From contig NZ_CANLQB010000001.1 in the NCBI RefSeq assembly GCF_947493125.1, positions 558,001 to 622,000 of the forward strand: a stretch of 64,000 nucleotides of DNA, given 5' to 3'. This stretch comes from an uncultured Roseobacter sp. (GTDB taxonomy: Bacteria > Pseudomonadota > Alphaproteobacteria > Rhodobacterales > Rhodobacteraceae). A program made the translations under genes and the position numbers. This document shows, in pieces, positions 36,755 to 44,771 of the stretch (position 1 is its first letter; every line of letters starts with the position of its first letter). The notes beneath the pieces were generated by a model, which worked only from the letters and a program-made list of their open reading frames with translations, was not told the DNA's origin and did not search any database.

Positions 36755-37309
36755 ATGAGAGTGAGCCGCCAACTGACGTCGGGGTGCGCCGTGGCACTTA
36801 CGGCGGCGTTTCTCGTGGTGTGGGCGGCGCAGGCCATGGCCGGAGATATCGCCCGCTTTGTCGGCAGCTACGCGGGCTCCGCCGAGGTCAGCTCTGCCGA
36901 TGGCAGCAGCCAGAAGCGCGATATGAGCGTGAAGATTTCCAAGACGAAACAAGGCTTTGAGGTCTATTGGAAGACCAGCACCTACCGTCCTGACGGCTCT
37001 ACCAAGGAGAAGGCCTATACCGTGGAGTTCGTGCCCTCCGACCGCGGCGATGTCTTTTCATCAGCGATGAAGCGCAATGTCTTTGGCCATGACGTGCAAC
37101 TGGATCCGATGAAGGGCGAGCCCTATGTCTGGAGCCGGATTGATGGGGATACGCTGAGCGTCTATTCGCTGTTCGTCACCGAGGATGGTGGCTACGAGAT
37201 CCAGCAGTTCAACCGGACGCTGACCGAGGGCGGGCTTGATCTCGATTACAAGAGCGTGCGCAACGGCGAGGTGCAGCGGACCGTGTCGACATTTCTGAAG
37301 GCGCAGTAA
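36755..37309 (+). CDS. secreted hypothetical protein
   Basis: A 184-aa protein with a signal peptide (VALTAAFLVVWAAQAMA, cleavage before GDIARF). The mature part is beta-rich, with regions FVGSYAGSAEVSSADGSSQK and EPYVWSRIDGDTLSVYSLFV, and resembles small lipocalin/heat-shock-like periplasmic proteins, but no family is assigned. It is convergent with the SspB-like gene, with three bases between stops. Confidence 0.8.
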   Translation: MRVSRQLTSGCAVALTAAFLVVWAAQAMAGDIARFVGSYAGSAEVSSADGSSQKRDMSVKISKTKQGFEVYWKTSTYRPDGSTKEKAYTVEFVPSDRGDVFSSAMKRNVFGHDVQLDPMKGEPYVWSRIDGDTLSVYSLFVTEDGGYEIQQFNRTLTEGGLDLDYKSVRNGEVQRTVSTFLKAQ

Positions 37310-37312
37310 GCT

Positions 37313-37825
37313 CTATTTGCGGAAACTGTCGAGCGAGACGATCTCCGCATCCTGCGGTTTTTTCTCACCCTCGTCCTGGTCTGCGCTGGCCGGCAGCTTT
37401 TCCTCAGGCTTGATCGCGGGCAGGGTGGTGCCTGAGGTGGGTGTCTGATCTGCGCTGCCTGTCTCGTCGTCGTCCTGCGTCTCGAACCGGAGACCGAACT
37501 CGACAGAAGGGTCGACGAAGGTCTTGATCGCATCATAGGGGATGTAGAGCGGTTCGGGCGCGTCACCGAAATTGAGCGTGACCGAGAAGCCGTCCTCGCC
37601 GACGTCGAGATTGTCGTACCAGTGCTGCATCACCACTGTCATCTCACCCGGGTAGCGGTCTGACAGCCAATCGGCGAGCTCGGCGTCCGGGTGACTGGTG
37701 TCGAAGGTGATGAAGAAATGGTGTGCGCCGGGCAAGCCCCTCTCGGCGACATCGTCCAGCACCTTGCGAATGAGGCCGCGCATGGCCTCATGCATCAGGT
37801 TGCCGTAATCAATGCTGCGCCCCAT
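37313..37825 (-). CDS. SspB-like ClpXP adaptor
   Basis: A 170-aa protein of the alphaproteobacterial SspB family. The core (FFITFDTSHPDAELADWLSD, MTVVMQHWYDNLDVGEDGFSV and LYIPYDAIKTFVDPSVEFGL) covers residues ~35-120. A disordered linker and a short conserved C-terminal segment (AEIVSLDSFRK) follow, matching the XB motif that binds ClpX. It delivers ssrA-tagged proteins to ClpXP; the ssrA gene itself lies about 3 kb away in this window. Confidence 0.88.
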   Translation of the reverse strand: MGRSIDYGNLMHEAMRGLIRKVLDDVAERGLPGAHHFFITFDTSHPDAELADWLSDRYPGEMTVVMQHWYDNLDVGEDGFSVTLNFGDAPEPLYIPYDAIKTFVDPSVEFGLRFETQDDDETGSADQTPTSGTTLPAIKPEEKLPASADQDEGEKKPQDAEIVSLDSFRK

Positions 37826-37909
37826 GACGGTCCTCAAATGGAATGTCTGTGGAAAGCATAGCCGATTCCCGCGCGGAGGAAAGAGGGCGTGTCTTGGATT
37901 TGTGGCGGA

Positions 37910-39157
37910 TCAGACCGCGCTGAGCAGGAGGCCGGCGGCGGCCATCACGCCCAGCGTTTCGACCATGCCGCGTTTGAGGCCCAGCAAGAGCATAGCGGCG
38001 AGCACGGTCAGGCCCACCGCCGAGACGTCGACCGAGGCCAGATCGGGCACGGGCGCTGCATGCCACGGGGCGCCGTGGATCTCGGTGAAGAGCACATGCA
38101 CCGCGAACCAGACCGCAAGGTTCAGGATCACACCGACCACCGCCGCCGTGATCGCACGCAGCGCCGCCGCGATGCGCGGTTTTGCAGAGATGCGCTCGAG
38201 GTAGGGGCCGGCCAGGAAAATCCATAAAAAACAGGGGATGAAGGTGACCCAGAGGGCCAGCGCACCGGCTGCGAAGGCGAGACCCGGGCCGCCCTGTGCA
38301 AACCCCGCGAGCAGAGCCACGAACTGCGTCACCAGGATGAGCGGCCCCGGGGTGGTTTCCGCCAGTCCGAGCGCGTCGATCATCTGGGCCGTGGTGATCC
38401 AGCCGTAGTCCTGCACCACCGTCTGGGTCATATAGGCCAGCACCGCATAGGCCCCGCCGAAGGTGACGATGGCGAGCTTGGAAAAGAAGAGGGCCACCTG
38501 CAGGAGAAACGTGTGATCGACGAGCCAGACGGTTGCCACGGGCACGATCCAAAGGATGCCCCAAAGCGCGATGGTTTGAGCGGGGTGGGGCGCCGCGGCG
38601 GGCGAGGCCGGGGCCTCGCCCGCCGCGGCGCCCGCGCCCAGCCCCCCATAGAGGGCGGCGGCTGCGATGATGAGGGGGAAGGGGAGGCCAACGGCAAAGA
38701 GAGCCACGAAGGCCGCGCCTGCAAGAAGATACGCCTCTGTCGTCGTCAAGGCTTTGCGGGCGACCTTGAGCAGGGCCTGCAGCACGATGATGATCACCGC
38801 GGCCTTGATGCCGGCAAAAGCAGCCTGGACCAGAGGCACCTGGCCGTAAAGCGCGTAGCCGAGGGCCAGCAGCAGGATCACCAGGGCGCCCGGCAGCACG
38901 AAGAGCAGCCCCGCGATCAGCCCGCCCAGGGTGCCGCGCAGCCGCCAACCAGCGTAGGTGGCAAGCTGCATCGCTTCCGGACCGGGCAGGAGCATGCAGA
39001 GCGACAGCGCGCGCAGGAAGACCTCCTCGCTCAACCAGGAGCGCTCTTCGACCAGTTCGCGGTGCATCAGGGCGATCTGGGCCGCTGGACCGCCGAAGGA
39101 CAAAAGCCCGATGCGGCCAAAGACACGGACCAACTCGGCCTGGCTTGGCGCCGTCAT
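37910..39157 (-). CDS. chrA: chromate efflux transporter ChrA
   Basis: A 415-aa CHR-family transporter with two homologous halves. Each half carries the signature FGRIGLLSFGGPAAQIALMH (N-half) or FSKLAIVTFGGAYAVLAYM (C-half), and PGPEAMQLATYAG is also typical. About ten hydrophobic helices. It exports chromate or, in some members, sulfate-like anions. Its start overlaps the stop of the rhodanese/ChrB-like gene (ATGA), forming an operon. Confidence 0.94.
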   Translation of the reverse strand: MTAPSQAELVRVFGRIGLLSFGGPAAQIALMHRELVEERSWLSEEVFLRALSLCMLLPGPEAMQLATYAGWRLRGTLGGLIAGLLFVLPGALVILLLALGYALYGQVPLVQAAFAGIKAAVIIIVLQALLKVARKALTTTEAYLLAGAAFVALFAVGLPFPLIIAAAALYGGLGAGAAAGEAPASPAAAPHPAQTIALWGILWIVPVATVWLVDHTFLLQVALFFSKLAIVTFGGAYAVLAYMTQTVVQDYGWITTAQMIDALGLAETTPGPLILVTQFVALLAGFAQGGPGLAFAAGALALWVTFIPCFLWIFLAGPYLERISAKPRIAAALRAITAAVVGVILNLAVWFAVHVLFTEIHGAPWHAAPVPDLASVDVSAVGLTVLAAMLLLGLKRGMVETLGVMAAAGLLLSAV

Positions 39158-39900
39158 GCGGCCACCTGGTCCGTCTCGTCCGCGCAGGCCCAGAGATAGA
39201 GCGCATCGCAGAGTGTCAGGGCGGCGTCGCTTCGGGCGTGGTCATCCTGTTCGCCGCACTGAAGCCCGGCGAAGACCGCGTTCAGCCCTGCTGTTTCTGG
39301 CGCATCCGGGCCGAGTGCCCGCGCCATGCGTTGCAGGGCGGGCGTTTCCAGCCCGTAGCGGCGCAGCATGGCGGAAAAGCGCGGGCTGTCCCCATCGGCG
39401 AAAGGGAGTGCGGTGAACCGCGTTGCCACCTCGGCAATGTCGGACCGGGGGACAAAGAGGCAGGTGGCCCTGCGGCTGATGAATCGCCGGATCAGCCAGG
39501 CACAGGCGAGCGCATCTCGGCTGGGACCCTGTGCAGTGACCCAGAGGTCGGGGGCGCCGGGTCCGGGCAGCAGATCGAGCGGGACGCGCGGCAGGCCCGC
39601 GGCCCGCCAGGCCATTACGCCGCCGTCCAGCACCTGCGCGCGGACCCCTTCGGCGCGCAGCAGGGCGGCGGCGCCCTGGCTGAGCTTGCGGCCTTTCTGG
39701 CAGGCGATCACCAGATTTTCCTTTTTGATATCAGAAGGAAGAGCGCTTATGTTGAAGTGATCCCATCGCTGCGCCGTCGGGATCAGAAATGGATCGGCCT
39801 GCACGTCTTCATCAATGCAAACGTCAATGATAACAGGCGCTTGCGCGGTTCCAAGCTGGCGCATCAGCGCGATGGGAGAGAGGGTGTCGGCTTGGGTCAT
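39154..39900 (-). CDS. rhodanese-ChrB fusion protein
   Basis: A 248-aa two-domain protein. Residues ~10-100 are a rhodanese domain with candidate active cysteine in LVIACQKGRKLS and the end VLDGGVMAWRAAGLP. Residues ~115-245 match the ChrB C-terminal chromate-resistance domain (DALACAWLIRRFISRRATCL). The start at 39900 is favoured by AAGG nine bases upstream, three codons inside the longest frame. Its coupling to chrA suggests a chromate- or thiosulfate-sensing or detoxifying role. Confidence 0.88.
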   Translation of the reverse strand: MTQADTLSPIALMRQLGTAQAPVIIDVCIDEDVQADPFLIPTAQRWDHFNISALPSDIKKENLVIACQKGRKLSQGAAALLRAEGVRAQVLDGGVMAWRAAGLPRVPLDLLPGPGAPDLWVTAQGPSRDALACAWLIRRFISRRATCLFVPRSDIAEVATRFTALPFADGDSPRFSAMLRRYGLETPALQRMARALGPDAPETAGLNAVFAGLQCGEQDDHARSDAALTLCDALYLWACADETDQVAA

Positions 39901-40024
39901 GGTCAGCATCCTTGTGGCACGTCAACAGGATGCGATACTTGGGCCAAGGCCTCACGGGGCGATCGCGAACTCCCCTTGCGAAAAGGGGTGCCACAGATCG
40001 GCGCGTCAGGTCAATGCCGACGTC

Positions 40025-40450
40025 TCAGCGCAACACGGTGCCGCCCAACAGCAGCGCATGAGTGTGTTCGGGCAGCTGGCCCAACTGTTCGAAGAAGCGG
40101 ATGAAGTCGAAGGCCGGATAGCTTTCCGCCTTCTTGTCGCCGTCAAAGCGCAGCATGATCTGCTGGTGGACCTTCATCGGCGCGCCGGTGGCCGCGTTGC
40201 GGCAGGTGATTTCCAGCATGGCGCTGATCCAGTCGCCCTCCTCGATCGAATGCAGGATGGTCACGTGGATGTCGGTCACGAAGCTGCGCAGGACGGACAC
40301 CCATTCGCGGATCTCGGAGGGCTCTATCCCGAAGCCCTGTGCGATGTGTTGAGTGTGCGTGGTGTCGAGAAAGTAGTCCTCGATCACCTCCAGCCGACCC
40401 TCTTCCCAGACGGCGGTGTACCACTCTCTCAGAATGTCGGTTTTGGTCAC
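40025..40450 (-). CDS. SnoaL/NTF2-like protein
   Basis: A 141-aa single-domain protein of the NTF2-like superfamily. The pattern REWYTAVWEEGRLEVIEDYF at the N-terminus and the strand pairs VHQQIMLRFDGDKKAESYPA and FDFIRFFEQLGQLP match SnoaL-like ester cyclases and limonene-epoxide-hydrolase folds. The enzymatic role is unassigned. It begins about 80 bases downstream of the tmRNA 3' end and may be read from its promoter. Confidence 0.8.
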   Translation of the reverse strand: MTKTDILREWYTAVWEEGRLEVIEDYFLDTTHTQHIAQGFGIEPSEIREWVSVLRSFVTDIHVTILHSIEEGDWISAMLEITCRNAATGAPMKVHQQIMLRFDGDKKAESYPAFDFIRFFEQLGQLPEHTHALLLGGTVLR

Positions 40451-40529
40451 AGCGCAGGCCTGCTCTATCTCTGCCTAAAGATTAACACAGGCGGATTGAG
40501 GAAGGTTTAACGGTGCGGGTGGGGGAGGC

Positions 40530-40842
40530 GAAGTGCAGGCTTCTGTTGCCAGGTGCCTGCGAACCCCGCCTAGTGCTGCAAGGCGCTAGGGCTTAAGATT
40601 TCGGAAGCTCCGACTGCTTACGCAGCCATTGCCGCCGGTGCACGATTGTCATTTGCAATTGTACGTTTTGAACCGATAACGGTGGTATCTCACCGAAACA
40701 AAGCTAACCCCTTTAGACGTTCGTCGATCCTGTTTCGGCCCCATGATCCCCAAATGAAGGATGTGTGGTGGAGCCGCCGGGTACCGCCCCCGGGTCCGAT
40801 CCGCTTATTACGAGCGCGTTTATGTCCATAGTTCCGAAGAAC
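40530..40842 (-). ncRNA. ssrA: tmRNA, permuted two-piece form
   Basis: The minus strand carries the alphaproteobacterial permuted tmRNA. First comes the acceptor piece ending GGTACCCGGCGGCTCCACCA (CCA end at 40766); then a 23-base intervening segment (40743-40765); then the coding piece starting GGGGCCGAAACAGGATCGAC at 40742. The acceptor stem GGGGCCG pairs with CGGCTCC over seven bases. The tag frame (40656-40618) encodes ANDNRAPAAMAA then TAA, matching the Rhodobacterales ANDN..AA degron. Downstream, CCTAGCGCC/GCACTAGG and a GCAGGC/GCCTGC hairpin (40535-40560) supply pseudoknot/terminal stems. Outer ends (about 40842 and 40530) are approximate. It rescues stalled ribosomes with SmpB. Confidence 0.96.
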
Positions 40843-40848
40843 ACTCGA

Positions 40849-40877
40849 CATATAAGGCGATGGGCGGGAAATCTCAA
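40849..40877 (-). promoter_or_regulatory. sigma-70 promoter of ssrA
   Basis: On the minus strand TTGAGA (40877-40872) and TATATG (40854-40849) are separated by exactly 17 bases, near consensus for a housekeeping promoter. The predicted transcript start near 40842 gives a short 5' precursor on the acceptor piece. Confidence 0.8.
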
Positions 40878-40978
40878 GGGGAATGCGGCGTACGGTGGTT
40901 TTGAGCACAGCGCAACAGGGAAATTCGAATCGCCATATAGATCAAGGGTTAACGAGGCTTTTTTGACGTAAATCCAAC

Positions 40979-41028
40979 GTCGGTATAACGTCGGTATTCT
41001 GTCGGTATCGCGTCGGTGGACTGTCGGT
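40979..41028. repeat. five GTCGGT hexamers spaced exactly 11 bp
   Basis: GTCGGT occurs at 40979, 40990, 41001, 41012 and 41023. The linkers vary (ATAAC, ATTCT, ATCGC, GGACT), so only the hexamer and its 11-bp period are conserved. All copies face one side of the helix, about 135-185 bases upstream of the predicted ssrA start. It looks like a cooperative protein-binding array. Confidence 0.75.
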
Positions 41029-41060
41029 GTGCGCCCGGGGTTAACAGCGCGCGCGCTGTC

Positions 41061-41414
41061 TCAGGTGAGGTTCGCGCCGAGGAAGGCCGCGGCGAGGGCC
41101 GCCTCGATGCCGCCGAAGATCAGCACCTTTCGGCGGGGCGGATCGTCGAAGAGCAACGACAGGGCGCGCCCCAGCGCCGCGCCGACAAAGGCAAAACCGA
41201 TCATCGCATAGGCCAGCGGTTCGTCGAGCCAGAGCGCCGCCGCTCCCGCCACCACGAACAAGCCCCCCACCGACGCACGCATTTCGCTGAGACCCATCGT
41301 GCTCTCGGTCGGTGCGAGATCCAGCGCCGCCGCGGTGTACCGCGGGGCGAGAAAGCCGAAGAGCCCAAAGCCGATGGTCAGAAGGCTTGCGGAGAGGTTA
41401 AGAACGTCCACCAT
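41061..41414 (-). CDS. DUF4345-type small membrane protein
   Basis: A 117-aa protein with four hydrophobic helices (residues ~5-25, 45-62, 66-85, 97-115) and the pattern PTESTMGLSEMRASVGGLFV seen in DUF4345 proteins. Function unknown. Its stop is 32 bases from the 11-bp repeat array. Confidence 0.75.
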   Translation of the reverse strand: MVDVLNLSASLLTIGFGLFGFLAPRYTAAALDLAPTESTMGLSEMRASVGGLFVVAGAAALWLDEPLAYAMIGFAFVGAALGRALSLLFDDPPRRKVLIFGGIEAALAAAFLGANLT

Positions 41415-41452
41415 GTCGGCGGACCTAGGTTGTGCCGGGCGGCTGGCAAGCC

Positions 41453-42187
41453 TTAGTTCAGCACCACCGGTTCAGGCCGGCCCATGCGGCAGAGATCGCA
41501 GATGCGCACCGCTTCGGTGATCCCCATTTCCGCCAGCGCCCGGAAGTCGGGCAGGGCGTAGGCATCGGCGGCGCTCAGATCCACCTCATAGCCGAGGTCC
41601 TGAAAGGAGGCGATGGAGAGGCGGCTGATCGGACGTGCGGCCCCCGACAGAAAGCCGGTGAGGAGTTCGTCGCCGAAGATGAGTTCGCGCCAGTGCCCCT
41701 CGCGCGTGCCCGCGCCGCCGGTGTTGGCGATGGGGACGGCCGCACCGGTGCCACCCAGAGCGCGGTATTCGCGGGTCGACCCCGGCCCGGTGAAGCGGGG
41801 ATCATTGGTCCCACTAGCCTGGATCAGCCCCGCGCGCGCCCAGAGCGTGCCGAAGCCCAGCACATGGGCCATCTCGTGCAGCACCACATCTTCGAAACTG
41901 GCGTTGGCCTCGAGCCGTTCGACGTCAGCGGTGTCGAACTGCATGATGCCCGCAACCGGCAGTTCGGAGCCGGGCCGCAGGGCGGTGGGGCCGGCCTGGC
42001 CCAGCACGCCCTCCGGACCGTCGATCGGGGCGATGGAGACCTCGATGAGTACACCGTCGAGGCGGCGCCCTTCGAAGGTCACCGGCGCGAAGGCGGTCTC
42101 GATGATCGCATCCCAGCGATCCGCTGCGCGGGCGAAGGCGCCCCGGCGGGCGTCGGAAATCGGGGTGGTGAAGTCGAGTGTGATCAT
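41453..42187 (-). CDS. leishmanolysin-like zinc metalloprotease
   Basis: A 244-aa protein. The metzincin zinc site LHEMAHVLGFG (HExxHxxGF, near residues 102-112) is clear, followed by TLWARAGLI and the region GGAGTREGHWRELIFGDELL and SIASFQDLGYEVD, which recall peptidase M8 (leishmanolysin) and pre-pro-metalloproteases. I chose the ATG at 42187, with GAGG six bases upstream; a longer frame extends upstream but is compositionally odd. No signal peptide is visible with this start, which is unusual for a metzincin. Confidence 0.82.
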   Translation of the reverse strand: MITLDFTTPISDARRGAFARAADRWDAIIETAFAPVTFEGRRLDGVLIEVSIAPIDGPEGVLGQAGPTALRPGSELPVAGIMQFDTADVERLEANASFEDVVLHEMAHVLGFGTLWARAGLIQASGTNDPRFTGPGSTREYRALGGTGAAVPIANTGGAGTREGHWRELIFGDELLTGFLSGAARPISRLSIASFQDLGYEVDLSAADAYALPDFRALAEMGITEAVRICDLCRMGRPEPVVLN

Positions 42188-42259
42188 GGTGGGCCTCATG
42201 CCTGGGTTTGACCGGGAACCGCCCGATTGACGTCTTGCGCAAGCGGCGCAGCAGGTGCC

Positions 42260-42278
42260 CCCGACGGGAACCGTCGGG
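42260..42278. terminator. perfect hairpin downstream of the GntR gene
   Basis: CCCGACGG-GAA-CCGTCGGG is an 8-bp perfect stem in the otherwise empty 42188-42483 interval, between two minus-strand genes. No T-run; may separate the transcripts. Confidence 0.4.
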
Positions 42279-42483
42279 CAGCGACCGCCCCCCTTCGACA
42301 GGGGGAAGGTCGCTTCGCGCCCATCCTCGGACAGGGGGCTGACACCGGAGCGCAACCATACCATCGGCGGTTTGCGGTCATCTTGCCTATAGACATGGGC
42401 GTCCGGGTGTCCGGGGAAAACACACGGGCGCGCCAGCGGCACATTTCTGCGAGAAGACAGACCTGAGAACGGCAGGTTCCGGC

Positions 42484-43215
42484 CTAGCGGCGGGCGGCGC
42501 GCGCGGCGAAAACGCTCTGGGCCAGCGTCTGGGTTTCCTGCTCCAGCGCCGTCAGCGCCTCCGCCGTGGCTATAGCATCCTGTGCTTCGATGGCGTCGGC
42601 GATGCCTTCGTGCAGCGCGATGATGCGGGCGCGGTCGCGGGCGGTGAAGGTGATCATGTTCATCAGCGGCTGCATGGCCTCGACGGCGCCCGCCAATTGA
42701 TAGGACAGCACCGGGTTTCCGGCCCCGTCGACCAGCGCGCGGTGAAAGGCCACATCGGAGGCGCAGAAGGCCTCATCGGTCAGCCCCGGCTGGCCCTGGC
42801 GGTGGATCTCGGCGCGCATGGTGGCCAGGTGATCGGGGGAGCGGCGCGCCGCCGAGAGCGGGGCACAGGCGCGTTCCAGCGCGTAGCGCGCCTCGCAGGC
42901 GGTCTCGAAGCTCACCGCGTTCATGCTGAGCAGCAGCGTCGAGGTGGTGATCTGCTGCGGCTGCGCGGCCTCGAAGCTGAGCCGGTTCACGAAGGCCCCG
43001 CCGGTGGCCCCGCGCTGGGTGCGGATCAATGACTGCGCGGCGAGCCGTTTCAGCGCCTCGCGCACCGTGGGACGGGAGACGTCGAAATGATCGGCCAGCT
43101 CGGCCTCGGAGGGCAGGCGTTCATCGACGATGAGGCTGCCGGAGATGATCGCATCGCGGATGGCCCCCGCAATCTGAGCAGAGAGGTCGGCGGGTTTCGA
43201 GGGGTCGATTTTCAT
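42484..43215 (-). CDS. GntR/FadR-family transcriptional regulator
   Basis: A 243-aa regulator. Its winged helix (LPSEAELADHFDVSRPTVRE then ALKRLAAQSLIRTQRGATGG) lies near residues 34-75, and an FCD ligand domain follows with metal-binding His/Asp in ASDVAFHRALVDGAGNPVL. It is divergent from the DUF2182-dmdA-acuI operon, with two matching operator-like boxes in the gap. A GntR gene beside dmdA is a known arrangement in roseobacters, so it probably controls DMSP demethylation genes. Confidence 0.93.
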   Translation of the reverse strand: MKIDPSKPADLSAQIAGAIRDAIISGSLIVDERLPSEAELADHFDVSRPTVREALKRLAAQSLIRTQRGATGGAFVNRLSFEAAQPQQITTSTLLLSMNAVSFETACEARYALERACAPLSAARRSPDHLATMRAEIHRQGQPGLTDEAFCASDVAFHRALVDGAGNPVLSYQLAGAVEAMQPLMNMITFTARDRARIIALHEGIADAIEAQDAIATAEALTALEQETQTLAQSVFAARAARR

Positions 43216-43261
43216 ATGTCTTACATTTAGTGTTTGCCCGTTTTCTAAATGTCTGGCATTT
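43216..43261. promoter_or_regulatory. two FadR-type operator boxes
   Basis: ATGTCTTACAT (43216-43226) and ATGTCTGGCAT (43249-43259, within the palindrome AAATGTCTGGCATTT) share ATGTCTKRCATTT. Their centres are 33 bp apart, three helical turns. They occupy the 71-bp gap between the regulator and the DUF2182 gene. Confidence 0.7.
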
Positions 43262-43286
43262 GGATCGCAAGGACAAGGGAGGATTC

Positions 43287-44060
43287 ATGCACGGCACCCT
43301 GCGCACCACGCTCTGGCTGGGCTTTTTCGCCGCCATTCTGGCGTCGTGGTGGGTGATGTATGTGATGAGCGTCGATATGGACCTCGATCTGCTGGGCCGT
43401 CCGGGGCCACAGGGGCAGATGATGGCGGCGATGGACCCGCGCATGCCCATGTATATGCCGATGGCCAATTTCGGGCCGCTCTTCTGGATGTGGGCGATCA
43501 TGATGGCGGCGATGATGGGGCCGACGCTGGTGCCGACCCTGCGGGCCTACGAAGACCTGATGGTCAGTGCGAACGGCACGCGCGCGGGATGGCTGGGCGT
43601 GCTGTTGGGGTATTTTATTGTCTGGGTGGGGTTCGCCGCGGTGATCACCGGCGCGCAGCTGGCGCTGCTCTTTGGTGGTGTGGTGGACATGCTGGGCATT
43701 GCGCACAGCCCGTGGGTCGCCGGCGGATTGCTGCTGGCTGTGGGGGCGTTCCAGTTCACGCGGGCCAAGGAAATCTGCCATGGTGTCTGCCATGCGCCCG
43801 CGATGTACTTTCTGGGGCATTGGCGCACCGGCTTTGCGGGCGGGCTGCGCATGGGGCTGGGCCTGGGTGCCTTCTGTGTCGGCTGCTGCTGGGGGTTCAT
43901 GTCTCTGGGGTTTGTGGGCGGCGTGATGAACCTCGCGTGGATGGGTCTTGCGACGCTCTTCATGGTGATCGAGAAGCTGCCTCAGGTGGGGCATTACGTG
44001 ACAAAACCCATGGGCGTGCTGCTCTGCGCGGCGGGGCTCTATGTGATGATCGGAGGATAG
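43287..44060 (+). CDS. DUF2182 predicted metal-binding membrane protein
   Basis: A 257-aa inner-membrane protein with about six helices. The family pattern appears as FQFTRAKEICHGVCHAPAMY (residues ~160-178), GLRMGLGLGAFCVGCCWGFM (~190-210) and FVGGVMNLAWMGLATLFMVI. Cys/His clusters (ICHGVCH, FCVGCC, plus Met-rich MAAMDPRMPMYMPM) suggest copper or another soft metal. The ATG follows AGGGAGGA. Three bases separate it from the DUF1326 gene, a pairing repeated in other proteobacteria. Confidence 0.9.
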   Translation: MHGTLRTTLWLGFFAAILASWWVMYVMSVDMDLDLLGRPGPQGQMMAAMDPRMPMYMPMANFGPLFWMWAIMMAAMMGPTLVPTLRAYEDLMVSANGTRAGWLGVLLGYFIVWVGFAAVITGAQLALLFGGVVDMLGIAHSPWVAGGLLLAVGAFQFTRAKEICHGVCHAPAMYFLGHWRTGFAGGLRMGLGLGAFCVGCCWGFMSLGFVGGVMNLAWMGLATLFMVIEKLPQVGHYVTKPMGVLLCAAGLYVMIGG

Positions 44061-44063
44061 GAT

Positions 44064-44771
44064 ATGGCCAAGAACAGACGCAGCGACGCGGATCGCTTGC
44101 CGATTTCGCAGCGCATCGACCAGCGGATGCCGAACCCCAAGCGGCGCGACATGAGCCCGACGGAATGGGCGATCAAAGGCGAGCTGTTTCTGAATTGCTC
44201 CTGCACCGTATTCTGCCCCTGCGTGGTCAGTCTCGGGGCGCATCCTCCGACGGAGGGGCATTGCCACGCCTGGATGGCGATTGCCATTGACGAGGGGCAC
44301 TACGAGGGGGAAGACCTGGGTGGTCTGAACATCGGGCTGCTCGTCGACATACCGGGGCGTATGGGCGAGGGGAACTGGAAGGTCGCCGCCTACGTGGATG
44401 AGCGCGCGACGGGCAAGGCCTACAACGGGATTCTGCAGATTTTTAGCGGTGCTGCGGGCGGGACCACGGGGCTGTTCACCATGTTGGTCTCCGAGATCAT
44501 CGGGGCGGAGCGCGCGCCGGTCGAGATCGTGCGCGAGGGCAACCGGCGGTCGATCATGATCGGGCGCAAGATTCAGGGCGAGATCGAGATGCTGGCGGGC
44601 AGCGATCCTGCGCATCCGGTCATGGTGAGCAATTCGAAGTATTGGATGGGCCCGGACATCATCGCGGCCACAGGGCTAAAGAGCCGGGTGCGCGACTACG
44701 GCCGCGTCTGGGATTTTGGTGGGAAATCGGCCGAGATCTGCCCGATTGACTGGAAAGGCCCCAAGCCGTGA
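44064..44771 (+). CDS. DUF1326 domain protein
   Basis: A 235-aa soluble protein. After a basic N-terminal 30 residues, WAIKGELFLNCSCTVFCPCV shows the DUF1326 cysteine cluster CxC...CxC near residues 45-53. Further family segments are EGHCHAWMAIAIDEGHYEG, NIGLLVDIPGRMGEGNWKVA and GGTTGLFTMLVSEIIGAER. The cysteines could bind a metal. It overlaps the DinB gene (GTGA) and follows DUF2182, implying a shared task. Confidence 0.9.
   Translation: MAKNRRSDADRLPISQRIDQRMPNPKRRDMSPTEWAIKGELFLNCSCTVFCPCVVSLGAHPPTEGHCHAWMAIAIDEGHYEGEDLGGLNIGLLVDIPGRMGEGNWKVAAYVDERATGKAYNGILQIFSGAAGGTTGLFTMLVSEIIGAERAPVEIVREGNRRSIMIGRKIQGEIEMLAGSDPAHPVMVSNSKYWMGPDIIAATGLKSRVRDYGRVWDFGGKSAEICPIDWKGPKP

Noticed and set aside
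40646-40971. Two short plus-strand ORFs in the gap near 40.8 kb
   Set aside because: They are translations of the strand opposite the tmRNA; similar peptides recur in genomes only because ssrA is conserved.
40979-41028. CRISPR array
   Set aside because: The repeat unit is 6 bases with 5-base linkers, far too short for CRISPR, and no cas gene is present.
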